Below, one piece after another: positions 36,011 to 45,005 of a stretch of 64,000 nt of DNA. Both the position numbers and the translations under genes were made by a program. Source of the stretch: Aporhodopirellula aestuarii (GTDB lineage Bacteria; Planctomycetota; Planctomycetia; Pirellulales; Pirellulaceae); contig NZ_JAMQBK010000016.1 in assembly GCF_023701485.1 (NCBI RefSeq), forward strand, positions 98,588 to 162,587, in the 5' to 3' direction. Numbering within the stretch: the stretch's first letter is position 1; every line of letters begins with the position of its first letter. The notes below the pieces were generated by a model. The model worked only from the letters and a program-made list of their open reading frames with translations, did no database searches and was not told the origin of the DNA.

Positions 36011-37819
36011 TTATCGTTTCGGGGAGCGCATCTTTGCCAACATCGACTGGAAGTCGACCGCGATCGGCGTGCCTGGAGTCTCATCGGTCTTGGCTTCACC
36101 CACGACGATGGACTCTTCAACTTCGACGTCGTCTTCGATCACCAACAAATCGCGGTCATCGTCGACCAATGGATCGGGCTCGCCGTCTTCCATCCACAAC
36201 ACGGGTGCCGAGGCGTCGTTACGCAGGCTGAGGATTTCGCGATGCAACGACGACTCGAGATCGCTCTCTGGCTCGACTTCTCGAACTTCTACGTCGCGAG
36301 CAACCGGCTCACAGGCTTCTGGCTCGTAGGCCACCGGCTCACATGCCTCTGGCTCGTAAACCTCTGCTTCGCACTCGACGCTCGATGCGACGGGCTCAAC
36401 GACGACAGCGGCGGGGCCGCCAACCTTTGTCGCAATCGGTTCCTCTTCGTCGAACTCGCCGAACAATTCAATAGGAGACGGCGTCTCGATCTTCACAACC
36501 GGACTTGCTTCTACTTCCATCGACGCAGCTGACTCTTCATCGGCCGACTCGGCGACCTCGAACTCAGATTCGTCGTCATAATCGAATGTGCCGATCGCTT
36601 GGCAATCGTAGCTGACGGCTCCGAATTGCGATTCATCGACACAGCCTAGACTGACTTCAGCTTGGACCATGAAATCTTGCTCGCACGATTCGTCTGATTG
36701 GGCAGCTTCAGCGGAAACCGATTCACACCCGGCAGCGTCGCACTCATTGTTGTCGCACTGAGCCGGGTCGCACTGGCCCCGGTCACACTGGCCCGCATCG
36801 CAGGCTTTGACAGAGCTCTCTTGTTCACTCGGCTCGAATGCCTCTTCGGCAACGGCCGACTCTTCCGAAACATCTTCGACGAAATCCTCGACTGACGATT
36901 CAATCATCTCGAAAGAATCAGTTTCGTCGGTAAGCGGCCCAAACTCGACACTCGAAACCGGCCGACTGAGCTCGGGCTCATCGAGCAACGGACTTGGCAG
37001 TTGTTGCAAAACGGCCCAGGCGTGATCGACGGTTTGGTTGGTGATCTGATTTTGACCACGCGACGCAGCAAACTCCATCGTGGCGGTCATCAATTGGTTG
37101 ACGAGCCGGGGCACACCGCTGCACGCACGGTGAATCGCACGGATTGCCGATTCTTCGATGCCGACCTTGGCAGCGTTTACACAGCTCTTGATTGCATGCT
37201 GAACATACTGCACCGTTTCGTCGCTCGAGAGCGGGTGCAAGTAACAGCGTGTTGAAACCCGCTGCACGAGTGCGTCCAATGATGGCAGTGCGAGTGTTTC
37301 GTCGAGCTTTGGTCCGCCCAGTAGCACGGCGCTGACTCGCGGCCGGCCACCCGACATCACGTTGGTTAGAATGCGGATCGTCTCGAGCACTTCAGGCTTA
37401 AGCGTTTGGGCTTCGTCGACAAGCAATAACAACCCGGCGAAGTCACGTGAACTTCCCGCGATTCGTTCGATAATCGCGAGCTGTGGATCGTCACCGACTG
37501 TGGCGGGCGTGGGGGCGATTCCACGAATCCGGTCGAGACGGTTGAGAAGGTGTCGCTGTAACAACTGCGGGCTTTCGAGCGTCGCGTCGCCAAAAACGAT
37601 GACTTCGCGTTCACGGGCGAAGTGCTGCTGCAACACCTGACAAATCAGTGACTTACCGGTTCCCGGAGGTCCAATGACGAGCGAGATGGCCTCCCACGCC
37701 TCAACGGCCCGGCGAACACGCTGCAGAGCGTCGTCCTGAGAACCGACACGCACGTAACGTTCGGCGCTGGGGAATGGTGGAAACGGGGGTACGTGAAACT
37801 GTGTTTCAACCGATGACAT
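36011..37819 (-). CDS. ExeA-like AAA+ ATPase with acidic tail and cysteine pentapeptide repeat
   Basis: A 602-residue protein. Residues 1-270 are an AAA+ ATPase of the ExeA/GspA type, with Walker A GPPGTGKS (50-57), Walker B LLLLVDEAQ (130-138) and the SGVPRLVNQL sensor region (about 234-243). ExeA works with secretion machinery at the inner membrane, but the ExeA membrane span and peptidoglycan-binding domain are absent. The remaining 330 residues are acidic and low in complexity. Within them Cys340, 345, 350, 355, 360 and 365 form a repeat of five residues (CDxxQ-like), and EPEACEPVA occurs twice near 490-505. The ATG at 37819 (MSSVETQF) fits better than 37861. It starts divergently from queG. 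Function is uncertain; a planctomycete-specific envelope role is possible. Confidence 0.75.
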   Translation of the reverse strand: MSSVETQFHVPPFPPFPSAERYVRVGSQDDALQRVRRAVEAWEAISLVIGPPGTGKSLICQVLQQHFAREREVIVFGDATLESPQLLQRHLLNRLDRIRGIAPTPATVGDDPQLAIIERIAGSSRDFAGLLLLVDEAQTLKPEVLETIRILTNVMSGGRPRVSAVLLGGPKLDETLALPSLDALVQRVSTRCYLHPLSSDETVQYVQHAIKSCVNAAKVGIEESAIRAIHRACSGVPRLVNQLMTATMEFAASRGQNQITNQTVDHAWAVLQQLPSPLLDEPELSRPVSSVEFGPLTDETDSFEMIESSVEDFVEDVSEESAVAEEAFEPSEQESSVKACDAGQCDRGQCDPAQCDNNECDAAGCESVSAEAAQSDESCEQDFMVQAEVSLGCVDESQFGAVSYDCQAIGTFDYDDESEFEVAESADEESAASMEVEASPVVKIETPSPIELFGEFDEEEPIATKVGGPAAVVVEPVASSVECEAEVYEPEACEPVAYEPEACEPVARDVEVREVEPESDLESSLHREILSLRNDASAPVLWMEDGEPDPLVDDDRDLLVIEDDVEVEESIVVGEAKTDETPGTPIAVDFQSMLAKMRSPKR

Positions 37820-38078
37820 GGTCGAAGTCCCGAGGCGGCACAAAACGAAGAAAGCGGACATTCCGTCTAATCGTTACAGTCGTCACGAATGGTCGCCGAA
37901 CTGAAACGAAAATGGTGGCGAAGGTCGAGGCAATCGGTCTCGGTGTGGTGAGATCAGATCGAGCCGAACTTCGCTCCCCCCGTCTTAACCAAAGCGGCCG
38001 GATCAGCGAAAGTGAGAATCCGTTCCTTCGTCGCTTCCGCGTTTTTCTACCCCGAATTTGCCTCAACTGCCGTCATTC

Positions 38079-39260
38079 ATGCCCGACCCACCCGTTTGCG
38101 ATACCACCGAACTCGCCGATGCGATCCGAAAGATTGCTATGGAGGAAGGGTTCATTGCCTGTGGAATCGCTCCGGCGGTCAACAGCGAAGGTTTTGCCGA
38201 TCTGGTTCGATGGATCGATGCCGGCTATCCCGCCGACATGGACTATTTCGCCAACCGCCTCGACGCCTACCGGCATCCGGAAGGCGTTTTGCCCGGTGCG
38301 AAGTCTGTGGTCGTGCTGGCATGGCCCTATTCCGCCCGCGATTCGGAACCGGGGGACTGCAGCGACGCCGCGTTCGCGAAGGTCGCCCGATACACATGGC
38401 AGGGCACCGACTACCACGACGTCATTCATCCAAAGCTCAAGCGAATCCGGCAGATGATTCAGACGCGTTGCCCCGACGCGAACGCTCGTGGAATCGTCGA
38501 CACGGCTCCTTTGATGGAGCGTGAAGTCGCGCAGCTCGCGGGGATGGGCTGGCGAGGCAAGAACACCTTGTTGCTGAACCGCACCCTCGGCAGCTATTTC
38601 TTCCTCGCCTGCGTTTTGGTGGACGTCGAGTTGCCAACCGATTCACCGCACGAGTCGGATCACTGCGGGACGTGCACGGCATGCTTGGACGCTTGCCCGA
38701 CGAATGCGTTTGTCGGACCGCATGTTCTCGACGCGTCGCGATGTATCAGTTATCTGACGATCGAAAGTCGTGAGACGATTCCCGAGCCTCTGCGTGAAGG
38801 CATTGGTGATTGGGTGTTTGGGTGCGACGTCTGCCAAGAAGTCTGTCCGTGGAATCGCAAACCCACACGACACGCGATGGCCGACGACGCGAGAGAGGAA
38901 TCCGACTGGCTGTTGTCGCCGGACACGCCTCGCGGGCTGCTCGAATTGGGCAAGCTATTTGAGCTCGATGAAGACGCTTTCCGGAAACGTTTCCGCAAAT
39001 CACCCATGTGGCGAACCCGCCGCCGAGGTCTACTGCGAAATGCCGCCATCGTGATTGGTAATACCGGGACCCAAAAACAAGTCCCAGCATTGATACTCGG
39101 CATGCGAGACCCCGAACCGATCGTACGAGCCTCCTGCGTCTGGGCGGCTCGCCAGATTGTCGAGAGGGACGCACCAAACGATAGCGTCATCCAAAAGGAA
39201 CTAGCCCGTCTCCACCAAGAAGAGCACGACGGGCTCGTTCGTGAAGAGCTCGACCGTTGA
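38079..39260 (+). CDS. queG: Epoxyqueuosine reductase QueG with C-terminal HEAT-like region
   Basis: A cobalamin- and iron-sulfur-dependent enzyme (393 residues) that reduces epoxyqueuosine to queuosine in tRNA, the last step of the pathway. Motifs are YPADMDYFANRLDAYRHPE near 50-68, the catalytic Asp141 in VDTAP, and AQLAGMGWRGKNTLL. There are two [4Fe-4S] sets: Cys196, 199, 202, 206 and Cys222, 249, 252, 256, with WVFGCDVCQEVCPWN typical for QueG. The last 80 residues (LRNAAIVIGNTGTQKQVPAL and after) are HEAT-like, as in longer family members. The true start is ATG 38079; an upstream TTG at 38058 is less likely. queD at 10 kb is in the same pathway. Confidence 0.95.
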   Translation: MPDPPVCDTTELADAIRKIAMEEGFIACGIAPAVNSEGFADLVRWIDAGYPADMDYFANRLDAYRHPEGVLPGAKSVVVLAWPYSARDSEPGDCSDAAFAKVARYTWQGTDYHDVIHPKLKRIRQMIQTRCPDANARGIVDTAPLMEREVAQLAGMGWRGKNTLLLNRTLGSYFFLACVLVDVELPTDSPHESDHCGTCTACLDACPTNAFVGPHVLDASRCISYLTIESRETIPEPLREGIGDWVFGCDVCQEVCPWNRKPTRHAMADDAREESDWLLSPDTPRGLLELGKLFELDEDAFRKRFRKSPMWRTRRRGLLRNAAIVIGNTGTQKQVPALILGMRDPEPIVRASCVWAARQIVERDAPNDSVIQKELARLHQEEHDGLVREELDR

Positions 39261-39281
39261 GCACGAGTTCGTCACGTTGGC

Positions 39282-39545
39282 CTAATCGTTCGCCTGACAG
39301 TCACTCATTGCTTCGATGTCGGCGAAAAGACAATCTCCAATGCGCCATTGTTTCTCAATCGCTTTCCGATCACATCCCGAGACGAGCAGAGGGTCGGACG
39401 ATGTATCGGCAAGCCAAATTTCAACCCGGTCGGCGAATTCATTGTCGATCCACCGGTGGCTATGCCGCAGACGTTGCACAATGACTCTGGATGTCTCCAG
39501 CAATACCGCAAACTGCTGCCGCAATGGGAAAGAAGTTCCGCTCAT
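39282..39545 (-). CDS. Small ORF at the end of the ABC operon, similar to a piece of the ABC permease
   Basis: This 87-residue protein starts with an ATG that overlaps the preceding stop by four bases (39542-39545), the same arrangement used at the two junctions upstream. No signal peptide or span is seen. Residues 26-47 (LRHS... ADRVEIWLAD) align without gaps to residues 638-659 of the permease in the same operon (LRRS... ADRFEIWIAD) with 13 of 22 identical. This supports real coding and suggests common descent of a soluble helical segment. The role is unknown: an accessory subunit or a shrunken duplicate of the permease tail are both possible. Confidence 0.55.
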   Translation of the reverse strand: MSGTSFPLRQQFAVLLETSRVIVQRLRHSHRWIDNEFADRVEIWLADTSSDPLLVSGCDRKAIEKQWRIGDCLFADIEAMSDCQAND

Positions 39546-40873
39546 AGTTCAAACTCAATCCAGAGGAGATCGTTTTTGCCATCCAGCGGACCATAGATTC
39601 GCCGCTGACTGTTCGAAAGACGTGGCGGATCGGACGCCCACCATTCGAAAAGGTTACCGGCATACGTAAGGCGTTCGGCAAACGGCATATCGACGTTTTG
39701 CAATTCCTCGATTCCTCCCGGCCATCGTGAAAAGCGTTTTTGAAACAATCGGACCGCCACCCCACAACGAACGAACCGACGGTCATTTTCCGCTTGAACC
39801 AATCGTTTCGACAACACACTCGGGGACGCCATTTTTTGCGTCCTCAGTGGATCTGCACCCAGAAACGGTCGCTGCAATAAGACATCCATCCCTCGAACCC
39901 CGTTCGGCAGGCTCGCTTCGTACTCGACCGCGTCAACGGCGAAAAGGAAATCCGAAGTTCCGTCAAAATCCATCGCGATCATCTGGCTCAGCGAGAGCAC
40001 TTGCTCCCTGCGCCGACTCGGTGCAACCGTGTACCACCATCGATAAGGAGATCCGCGTCCCCAACGTGAATCGAAACCGGAAGCTTCGATCCTACTGATA
40101 TCGAAGATTTGATGTCTCAACAGCGTCTTCCAGCGGGAATCCGCTTGCTCGGACGGGGCGAGCAATTGCATTAACCGCTCGAGTTCTTGTTCAGACCAAA
40201 CATCATGCTGGAGTGACGCAGCGATGTGCTTATGCAAAGTCGTTTCAGCCGCATCTCGCAGTACCTCTCGAGCAACCCGCGGTGGATCCTTATGACTACT
40301 CGCCAAACGAGCGAGCACCTCAAGTACCGTGAGCGCACGTTCGGTGTCGCTTCGACGGGACGCATCATCAAACACTCGGGACAGGCATTTCGTGATTGCG
40401 ATGTGCAGGTGCTGCATTGGATCGCGTGTCCCGATGGAGCCCAATGGGGTCGGCTCCCAGATCGGTTGATCGCCGTGTGACAACTCGATCAACTCGTCAA
40501 CGATCTCGCGTGCATCTTCGGCGTATAGCGAAAGTAATTCGTCTGCCTTCTGCGGGCGGGGCAGCCGATCGTGTTCCGCAGCCTGCTCTAGCTTTTGCAC
40601 ATAGGAAAACGCATCGCCGTAGATTTCCTCGAGAGCTTCGTTTGCGGACAACACTCGCAACCATCGTGTGGTTTGTTGATCCGATGTCGCGGCGTCTTCC
40701 CTGCGAATCAACCACAGAGGGTCGCTATCTGCGGGGACGGCCATGCCCGACCTAAAGGCATCATCAAGCAACGCACTTTGATGACGCCACGAAATCATCG
40801 ACGACAAAATCAAAACGCATAGCACCGCCCAAGGAACCACGAACACCAGCGTTTGCCTCGAAAGTCGCCTCAT
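39542..40873 (-). CDS. Membrane-anchored hypothetical protein of the GntR/ABC operon
   Basis: A protein of 443 residues with a single hydrophobic segment near residues 8-28 (TLVFVVPWAVLCVLILSSMIS) and a largely helical exterior part. The C-terminus contains FQKRFSRWPGGIEELQ and ends LLWIEFEL. That pattern of Trp-Pro and a small exterior domain recalls the G-type lid of planctomycete prepilin-like or DUF1559-type proteins, but this is weak. It overlaps the permease gene by four bases at its start (40870-40873) and the small ORF at its end by four bases. This makes it an obligate member of the operon. I do not recognise the family. Confidence 0.7.
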   Translation of the reverse strand: MRRLSRQTLVFVVPWAVLCVLILSSMISWRHQSALLDDAFRSGMAVPADSDPLWLIRREDAATSDQQTTRWLRVLSANEALEEIYGDAFSYVQKLEQAAEHDRLPRPQKADELLSLYAEDAREIVDELIELSHGDQPIWEPTPLGSIGTRDPMQHLHIAITKCLSRVFDDASRRSDTERALTVLEVLARLASSHKDPPRVAREVLRDAAETTLHKHIAASLQHDVWSEQELERLMQLLAPSEQADSRWKTLLRHQIFDISRIEASGFDSRWGRGSPYRWWYTVAPSRRREQVLSLSQMIAMDFDGTSDFLFAVDAVEYEASLPNGVRGMDVLLQRPFLGADPLRTQKMASPSVLSKRLVQAENDRRFVRCGVAVRLFQKRFSRWPGGIEELQNVDMPFAERLTYAGNLFEWWASDPPRLSNSQRRIYGPLDGKNDLLWIEFEL

Positions 40874-43308
40874 CGCTCTTCTCCCGTTGTATTGTCCGTG
40901 GTGGAAGAGTTGATAACTGCGACGTCGCCGAGTTCGAAGTTACCCTCACGAAGAGCTTCGATGTCCCGCTCCCATTGCATCGCCCAGAATCTTCCCGGGT
41001 ACCAATCCGCTCGGTAGCCAGAATCCGCCAGTGAACAAATTGCATCCCGATCGCGAAATCGCGTTCCATACACGCCGATCTCAAACGGAGTCATCGGATG
41101 ATAAAACGTTTGATGCAAACGCATCAGATCGCTCTCGGTTAATCGCTTTGCCGCAGCGAGCGATTCGGCAACACGTATCAGGGTTTCGGATGTCGGTTCT
41201 AAGATGACCAAGCAGTTCCGAGCCGATTCAAGCCGCGCCGCATTCCGCTGTTCGGGAGTGGGCAATCGGCTCGCCAACTCACGCACCTCCTGAGCGTGAA
41301 TGAATTCGTCCACCACGGCGTTCGCTAACGCATCGGCAATCCAAATTTCAAATCGATCCGCCTCTTCCTGTGAACTGATATCGTAGCTGCGGCGCAGTGC
41401 CGCGGCTGTATCGACTGCCGCGGATAGCCACGCTCGATATTCGTCATTGGACGCGGCATCAGACTCGTCGGAAGCGACTCGTATCCGTGCAAGGTTCATC
41501 CGGGCCAAGTAAAGATCCGAGTCGTCACGATCGATCATCGCCGCTGACGCATGGCTCTCGCGAATGTCATCGAGGCCAACGATCCAGTCCAATCCGGTTT
41601 GTCTCCGATAACGAATCGAAGCGATCGCTTGTTCGATCGTGGTGAAGTCGCCACCCCATTCGTCACGGTACGTCGAACGATGCCACAGCTGCGTTGGTTG
41701 GTGAGGCATACCGCCGTCTTCGTCATTGATGATCGCCACCAGCGTCCGCACCCGCAGCGGCCAACCTGTGATTCCCCAGCCAGACAAGCGAGACGTCAGC
41801 GCGTACGTCATCGGGATCAGCACAAACACTATCACCAATCCGATGGCCGCGACTGGACTGCGAACACGATCGGTTTGATCCATGAACCGTCGCATCATCC
41901 GGTACGAAACATACAAAGGCAGCAACGCCGATAGCATCACGCACCACAACGCGACACCGAATTGGCTCCAACAAATGAATAACCACAACGTGCCCGCGAA
42001 TGCGATTAACGGCGTGAGCAAATACGCGATCACGGGCGTTTTGATCAGTTGACTCGCCCACTGCGAAATCGAGTAGACAGCCACGCACAGAATCAACATC
42101 ATCGCCAACGACGGCAGGTTGGCCTCGGCGTTAACGCCTTGGGCGACACGACCCAAAATTTCGGTGAACTTTTGGAGCAGGACGGCGACCATGGTGTAAA
42201 TCAGCAGTAATACGACAACGCGAGTTGCTGGGCCAGCATGGCGATAAAAGAACACTCGGCGTGGTGCAAACCCTCGATCCGCGAAGAACCGAAGCCCCTG
42301 CGAAGAGCCGTCGTGCTGGAACACAGAGACGCCGAGCCAGGAGGTGGCCAGTGCGATCGAGCAAACGAGAAAAAGTGCGAAACCAAAGAGTCCGCCGTTG
42401 CCCCGCGAAACCCCACTGATCAGCATCGTTACCACGAGGCCAAGAACGAACGAAGCGATCAGTACCGCAAGACTCCATCTAAAATTGCTGTACTGCCACA
42501 ATGCCGCGTCGAAACTCGATCCGAAATCGCACGGCCCCTCGCCCAAGTCGAGGTTCTTCTTCTGCGATCGGCGGTTATCAAACGCGGGCGCGTTGACCAC
42601 CGACAACATGACGCGGGCCTGACGACGCATCATCCACCATGCGACCACGCAGGCGACGGCGCTAACCAGCGTGGTGTACGCGTTGATAACCGATTCTTCG
42701 TGGACGCCCGTTGGAACGAACGGTACGTAGAGAAATCCCAATGCGATCGGTAACGTCGCCAAAACACCCGTCGCAAGCACGCTCAACAGCACATTGCGAA
42801 TCCGCCAGGCCGCGTAGAAACCGATCAACAAGACGTATACGGAATGGACAGTCCATAGCATCCACCGCGGCTGGGAACTCGACGCCGTTTCCAGAATTCC
42901 ACCTGCGGCCAAGCGTGAGGTGTCCGCTCGAGCGAAAAACACCGTCACGGCAACGACAAAGATCCACAACGCCAACAGACCGATTGCAGACACAAAGAGT
43001 TTGGTGTTATTGATTTTTGCGGGAGCGATTGGTAGTGCGGACAGGAACTCCATCGTCCCCGTTTCGCGTTCTTGACCCACCATCACGGCACCGGCGCCGG
43101 TCGCGTAGAGCAGCGGAATCGCCATCGCGATCAAATGAAAACTGCCCCAGAACTCTTGTTCCTCCGTTGACGCACGGCTGACGAACATCAGGACCAATCC
43201 CGTCGCCGCAATCATGCCGACGAGCGGAATGAGCATCCACGTCTCCTTCCATAACAACCACCAGTTCCATGCCGGTTGCCGCGATGAAGAAACTCCCTCG
43301 CGACTCAT
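40870..43308 (-). CDS. ABC-2 type transporter permease with long soluble C-terminus
   Basis: An 812-residue protein. Residues 20-510 contain about twelve membrane spans, starting with the ABC-2 signature region (KETWMLIPLVGMIAATGLVLM and GQERETGTMEFLSALPIAPAKI, near 72-99). This equals two fused six-helix halves. Residues 520-812 form a soluble helical region. Such permeases pair with a single ATPase and export lipids, peptides or antibiotics, or aid gliding and copper handling (NosY-like); no substrate can be read here. Its start overlaps the ATPase stop by four bases (43305-43308). Residues 638-659 resemble the small ORF at the end of the operon. Confidence 0.82.
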   Translation of the reverse strand: MSREGVSSSRQPAWNWWLLWKETWMLIPLVGMIAATGLVLMFVSRASTEEQEFWGSFHLIAMAIPLLYATGAGAVMVGQERETGTMEFLSALPIAPAKINNTKLFVSAIGLLALWIFVVAVTVFFARADTSRLAAGGILETASSSQPRWMLWTVHSVYVLLIGFYAAWRIRNVLLSVLATGVLATLPIALGFLYVPFVPTGVHEESVINAYTTLVSAVACVVAWWMMRRQARVMLSVVNAPAFDNRRSQKKNLDLGEGPCDFGSSFDAALWQYSNFRWSLAVLIASFVLGLVVTMLISGVSRGNGGLFGFALFLVCSIALATSWLGVSVFQHDGSSQGLRFFADRGFAPRRVFFYRHAGPATRVVVLLLIYTMVAVLLQKFTEILGRVAQGVNAEANLPSLAMMLILCVAVYSISQWASQLIKTPVIAYLLTPLIAFAGTLWLFICWSQFGVALWCVMLSALLPLYVSYRMMRRFMDQTDRVRSPVAAIGLVIVFVLIPMTYALTSRLSGWGITGWPLRVRTLVAIINDEDGGMPHQPTQLWHRSTYRDEWGGDFTTIEQAIASIRYRRQTGLDWIVGLDDIRESHASAAMIDRDDSDLYLARMNLARIRVASDESDAASNDEYRAWLSAAVDTAAALRRSYDISSQEEADRFEIWIADALANAVVDEFIHAQEVRELASRLPTPEQRNAARLESARNCLVILEPTSETLIRVAESLAAAKRLTESDLMRLHQTFYHPMTPFEIGVYGTRFRDRDAICSLADSGYRADWYPGRFWAMQWERDIEALREGNFELGDVAVINSSTTDNTTGEER

Positions 43309-44240
43309 TGCCGCACCTCATCAGGCTGGAAAACATGGGGCGTTTCAACAAATTCGGACGAAGTGCACGCGACAAAGATCTCTTCGAGCGTTGCGGCGTG
43401 CGAACTGACATCGATCACGCCGGGTGATTGCCGAAGGTTAGCAATCATATCTGAATTGCAATCGCGAACGATACATTGGTGACCACTGCCCGCAGATTCT
43501 TCACTGATCACCCGCGCGGGTTCGGGCAGTACCGGCAGTGCACGCAGCGGATCGTCAACGTCAATTGTCAGACGCGTGAACGCGGCCCGTAATTCTGATA
43601 GCGCACCTACCAGAACGATCTTTCCCTCGTGCAAAATCGCGATCGTGTCGGCAACCCGCTCAACCTCCGAGATCTGATGACTCGACAGGAATACGGTGCG
43701 TCCGCTCGCGGCCCGATCGATCATGCTTTCCAAAAAATTGCGACGCACTTTCGGATCGAGACCTGACGTCGGTTCGTCGAGAATCAACAACTCCGGATCA
43801 TGCGCAATGGCGAGCGACAAGGCAACTTTGGCCCGCTGACCTTTGCTCAAGTTACGGATCTTCTGATTCATTGGGATATCGAACCGCGTCATCATTTCAT
43901 TGAACGCGGTGCGAAACGAGGGATCGTAGAACGACGCGGTAAAGCCACCGATCTGATCGACCGTCATCCAGTCGTAGAGTGCCGGGGAATCGGAGACGTA
44001 TCCGATTTGTCGGCGCACACCACCGGGATCTTTGGTCGGGTCGATTCCACCGACGCGACATGCCCCGCTCGTCGGTTGTTGGAAGCCGGTCAGGATGCGG
44101 ATCAACGTGGTTTTGCCCGCGCCGTTTTCACCGAGCAATGCGAAAACAGTCCCCGGTTCAATCTGCAGGTCCACACCGCGAAGCGCCTCGCAACCACGAA
44201 ATTTCATCGTCAACGAATCAGTAGTGATGATCGGTTCCAT
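43305..44240 (-). CDS. ABC transporter ATP-binding protein
   Basis: This is a 311-residue ABC ATPase with the standard 230-residue nucleotide domain: Walker A GENGAGKTT (about 36-44), the signature LSKGQRAKVALSLA (about 133-146), Walker B LLILDEPTSGLD (about 154-165) and the switch His in SSHQISEV. Its similarity is closest to the CcmA/YtrB class of ATPases that pair with ABC-2 permeases. About 80 residues after the domain may mediate partner contact. It is translationally coupled to the permease by a four-base overlap and lies 109 bases after the GntR gene. Confidence 0.93.
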   Translation of the reverse strand: MEPIITTDSLTMKFRGCEALRGVDLQIEPGTVFALLGENGAGKTTLIRILTGFQQPTSGACRVGGIDPTKDPGGVRRQIGYVSDSPALYDWMTVDQIGGFTASFYDPSFRTAFNEMMTRFDIPMNQKIRNLSKGQRAKVALSLAIAHDPELLILDEPTSGLDPKVRRNFLESMIDRAASGRTVFLSSHQISEVERVADTIAILHEGKIVLVGALSELRAAFTRLTIDVDDPLRALPVLPEPARVISEESAGSGHQCIVRDCNSDMIANLRQSPGVIDVSSHAATLEEIFVACTSSEFVETPHVFQPDEVRQ

Positions 44241-44349
44241 CGCATGCCTTCAACGTATGGGGAGAAAAAGAAGGTGGTGTTCGGTTGGTGAACGACGTGT
44301 GACTTCCGTGGTCTGCAGGTTGGACAAAACTCGCCGGTTCAGGATGACG

Positions 44350-44769
44350 TTACGGCTCATCATCAGCCTCCCGGTGAACCGAGGGAGGCGTGTTGGCGAG
44401 CCGTTTGAGATGGCCGTCGACGATCGTTTGGATCTTCTTTGGCGTCAGCCCCGCGTGCCAGGCTTCGGCGAGACTTTCGCCGATTCGTTCCGCCAACGCT
44501 TCGTCACGTTGCCGCCGACAGAGTGCCGCGGCGCCTTCACATACCACCATCCCGCGACCACGCAGCGATTCAATCACACCTTCGTTTTGCAGTTGCGTGT
44601 AAGCGTGGGCGACCGTGTTCGGATTGATCGCGAGACGTCCGGCGAGCACACGAGCACTGGGCAGCAATTGCCCCGACCGGATCTTGCCCGCCGCGACGGC
44701 GAACTTGACCTGGCGGACGATCTGCAAATAGATCGCAACGTCGCTTTGTACATCGATCGAAAAAAACAT
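44350..44769 (-). CDS. GntR family regulator, YtrA subfamily
   Basis: A short repressor of 139 residues with an N-terminal winged helix (AIYLQIVRQVKFAVAAGKIRSGQLLPSARVLAGRLAINPNTVAHAYTQL, here split over about residues 12-60) and a small helical C-terminal part. The YtrA group typically lies in front of, and represses, an ABC transporter operon, exactly the order here. The GRGMVVCEGA segment forms the wing. It starts 18 bases after a palindrome in the promoter and is likely autoregulated through it. The effector is unknown; in Bacillus, related regulators respond to cell-wall-active antibiotics (established for the family, not for this gene). Confidence 0.9.
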   Translation of the reverse strand: MFFSIDVQSDVAIYLQIVRQVKFAVAAGKIRSGQLLPSARVLAGRLAINPNTVAHAYTQLQNEGVIESLRGRGMVVCEGAAALCRRQRDEALAERIGESLAEAWHAGLTPKKIQTIVDGHLKRLANTPPSVHREADDEP

Positions 44770-44787
44770 GCTTCGCCCCGGCGATTG

Positions 44788-44811
44788 GGTTACCTAGCTA
44801 ACTAGGTTACC
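44788..44811. promoter_or_regulatory. Probable GntR operator
   Basis: GGTTACCTAG-CTAA-CTAGGTTACC: the inner arms ACCTAG and CTAGGT are exact reverse complements around CTAA, with GGT and ACC pairing further out. It lies 19 bases in front of the gntR start, where it would overlap the promoter and 5' end of the transcript. Its form agrees with palindromic operators of YtrA-type regulators. Confidence 0.65.
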
Positions 44812-44909
44812 GTGTCACGTCGGAGTGTCAAGCATTTTCGCGGCTTCGTCGCAATTTACTGCGATACCAAGCGGCTGCTGGCGTGCGATTGACCAGCCAA
44901 GAGCCCACG

Positions 44910-44943
44910 AAAAAACCTCCATCGACCCAGCCGATGGAGGTTT
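44910..44943 (-). terminator. Strong intrinsic terminator of the Nramp-like gene
   Basis: On the minus strand AAACCTCCATCG, a short loop, CGATGGAGGTTT and then TTTTT: 12 perfect pairs followed by a T-run (44910-44915 on the plus strand as A). It lies about 65 bases beyond the stop at 45006 and blocks reading into the gntR promoter. Confidence 0.85.
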
Positions 44944-45005
44944 GAGGGAATTCGATGACTGCGACCGAAGGGATTTCTCGATTGCCGCAGCGATTTGCGT
45001 GACGC

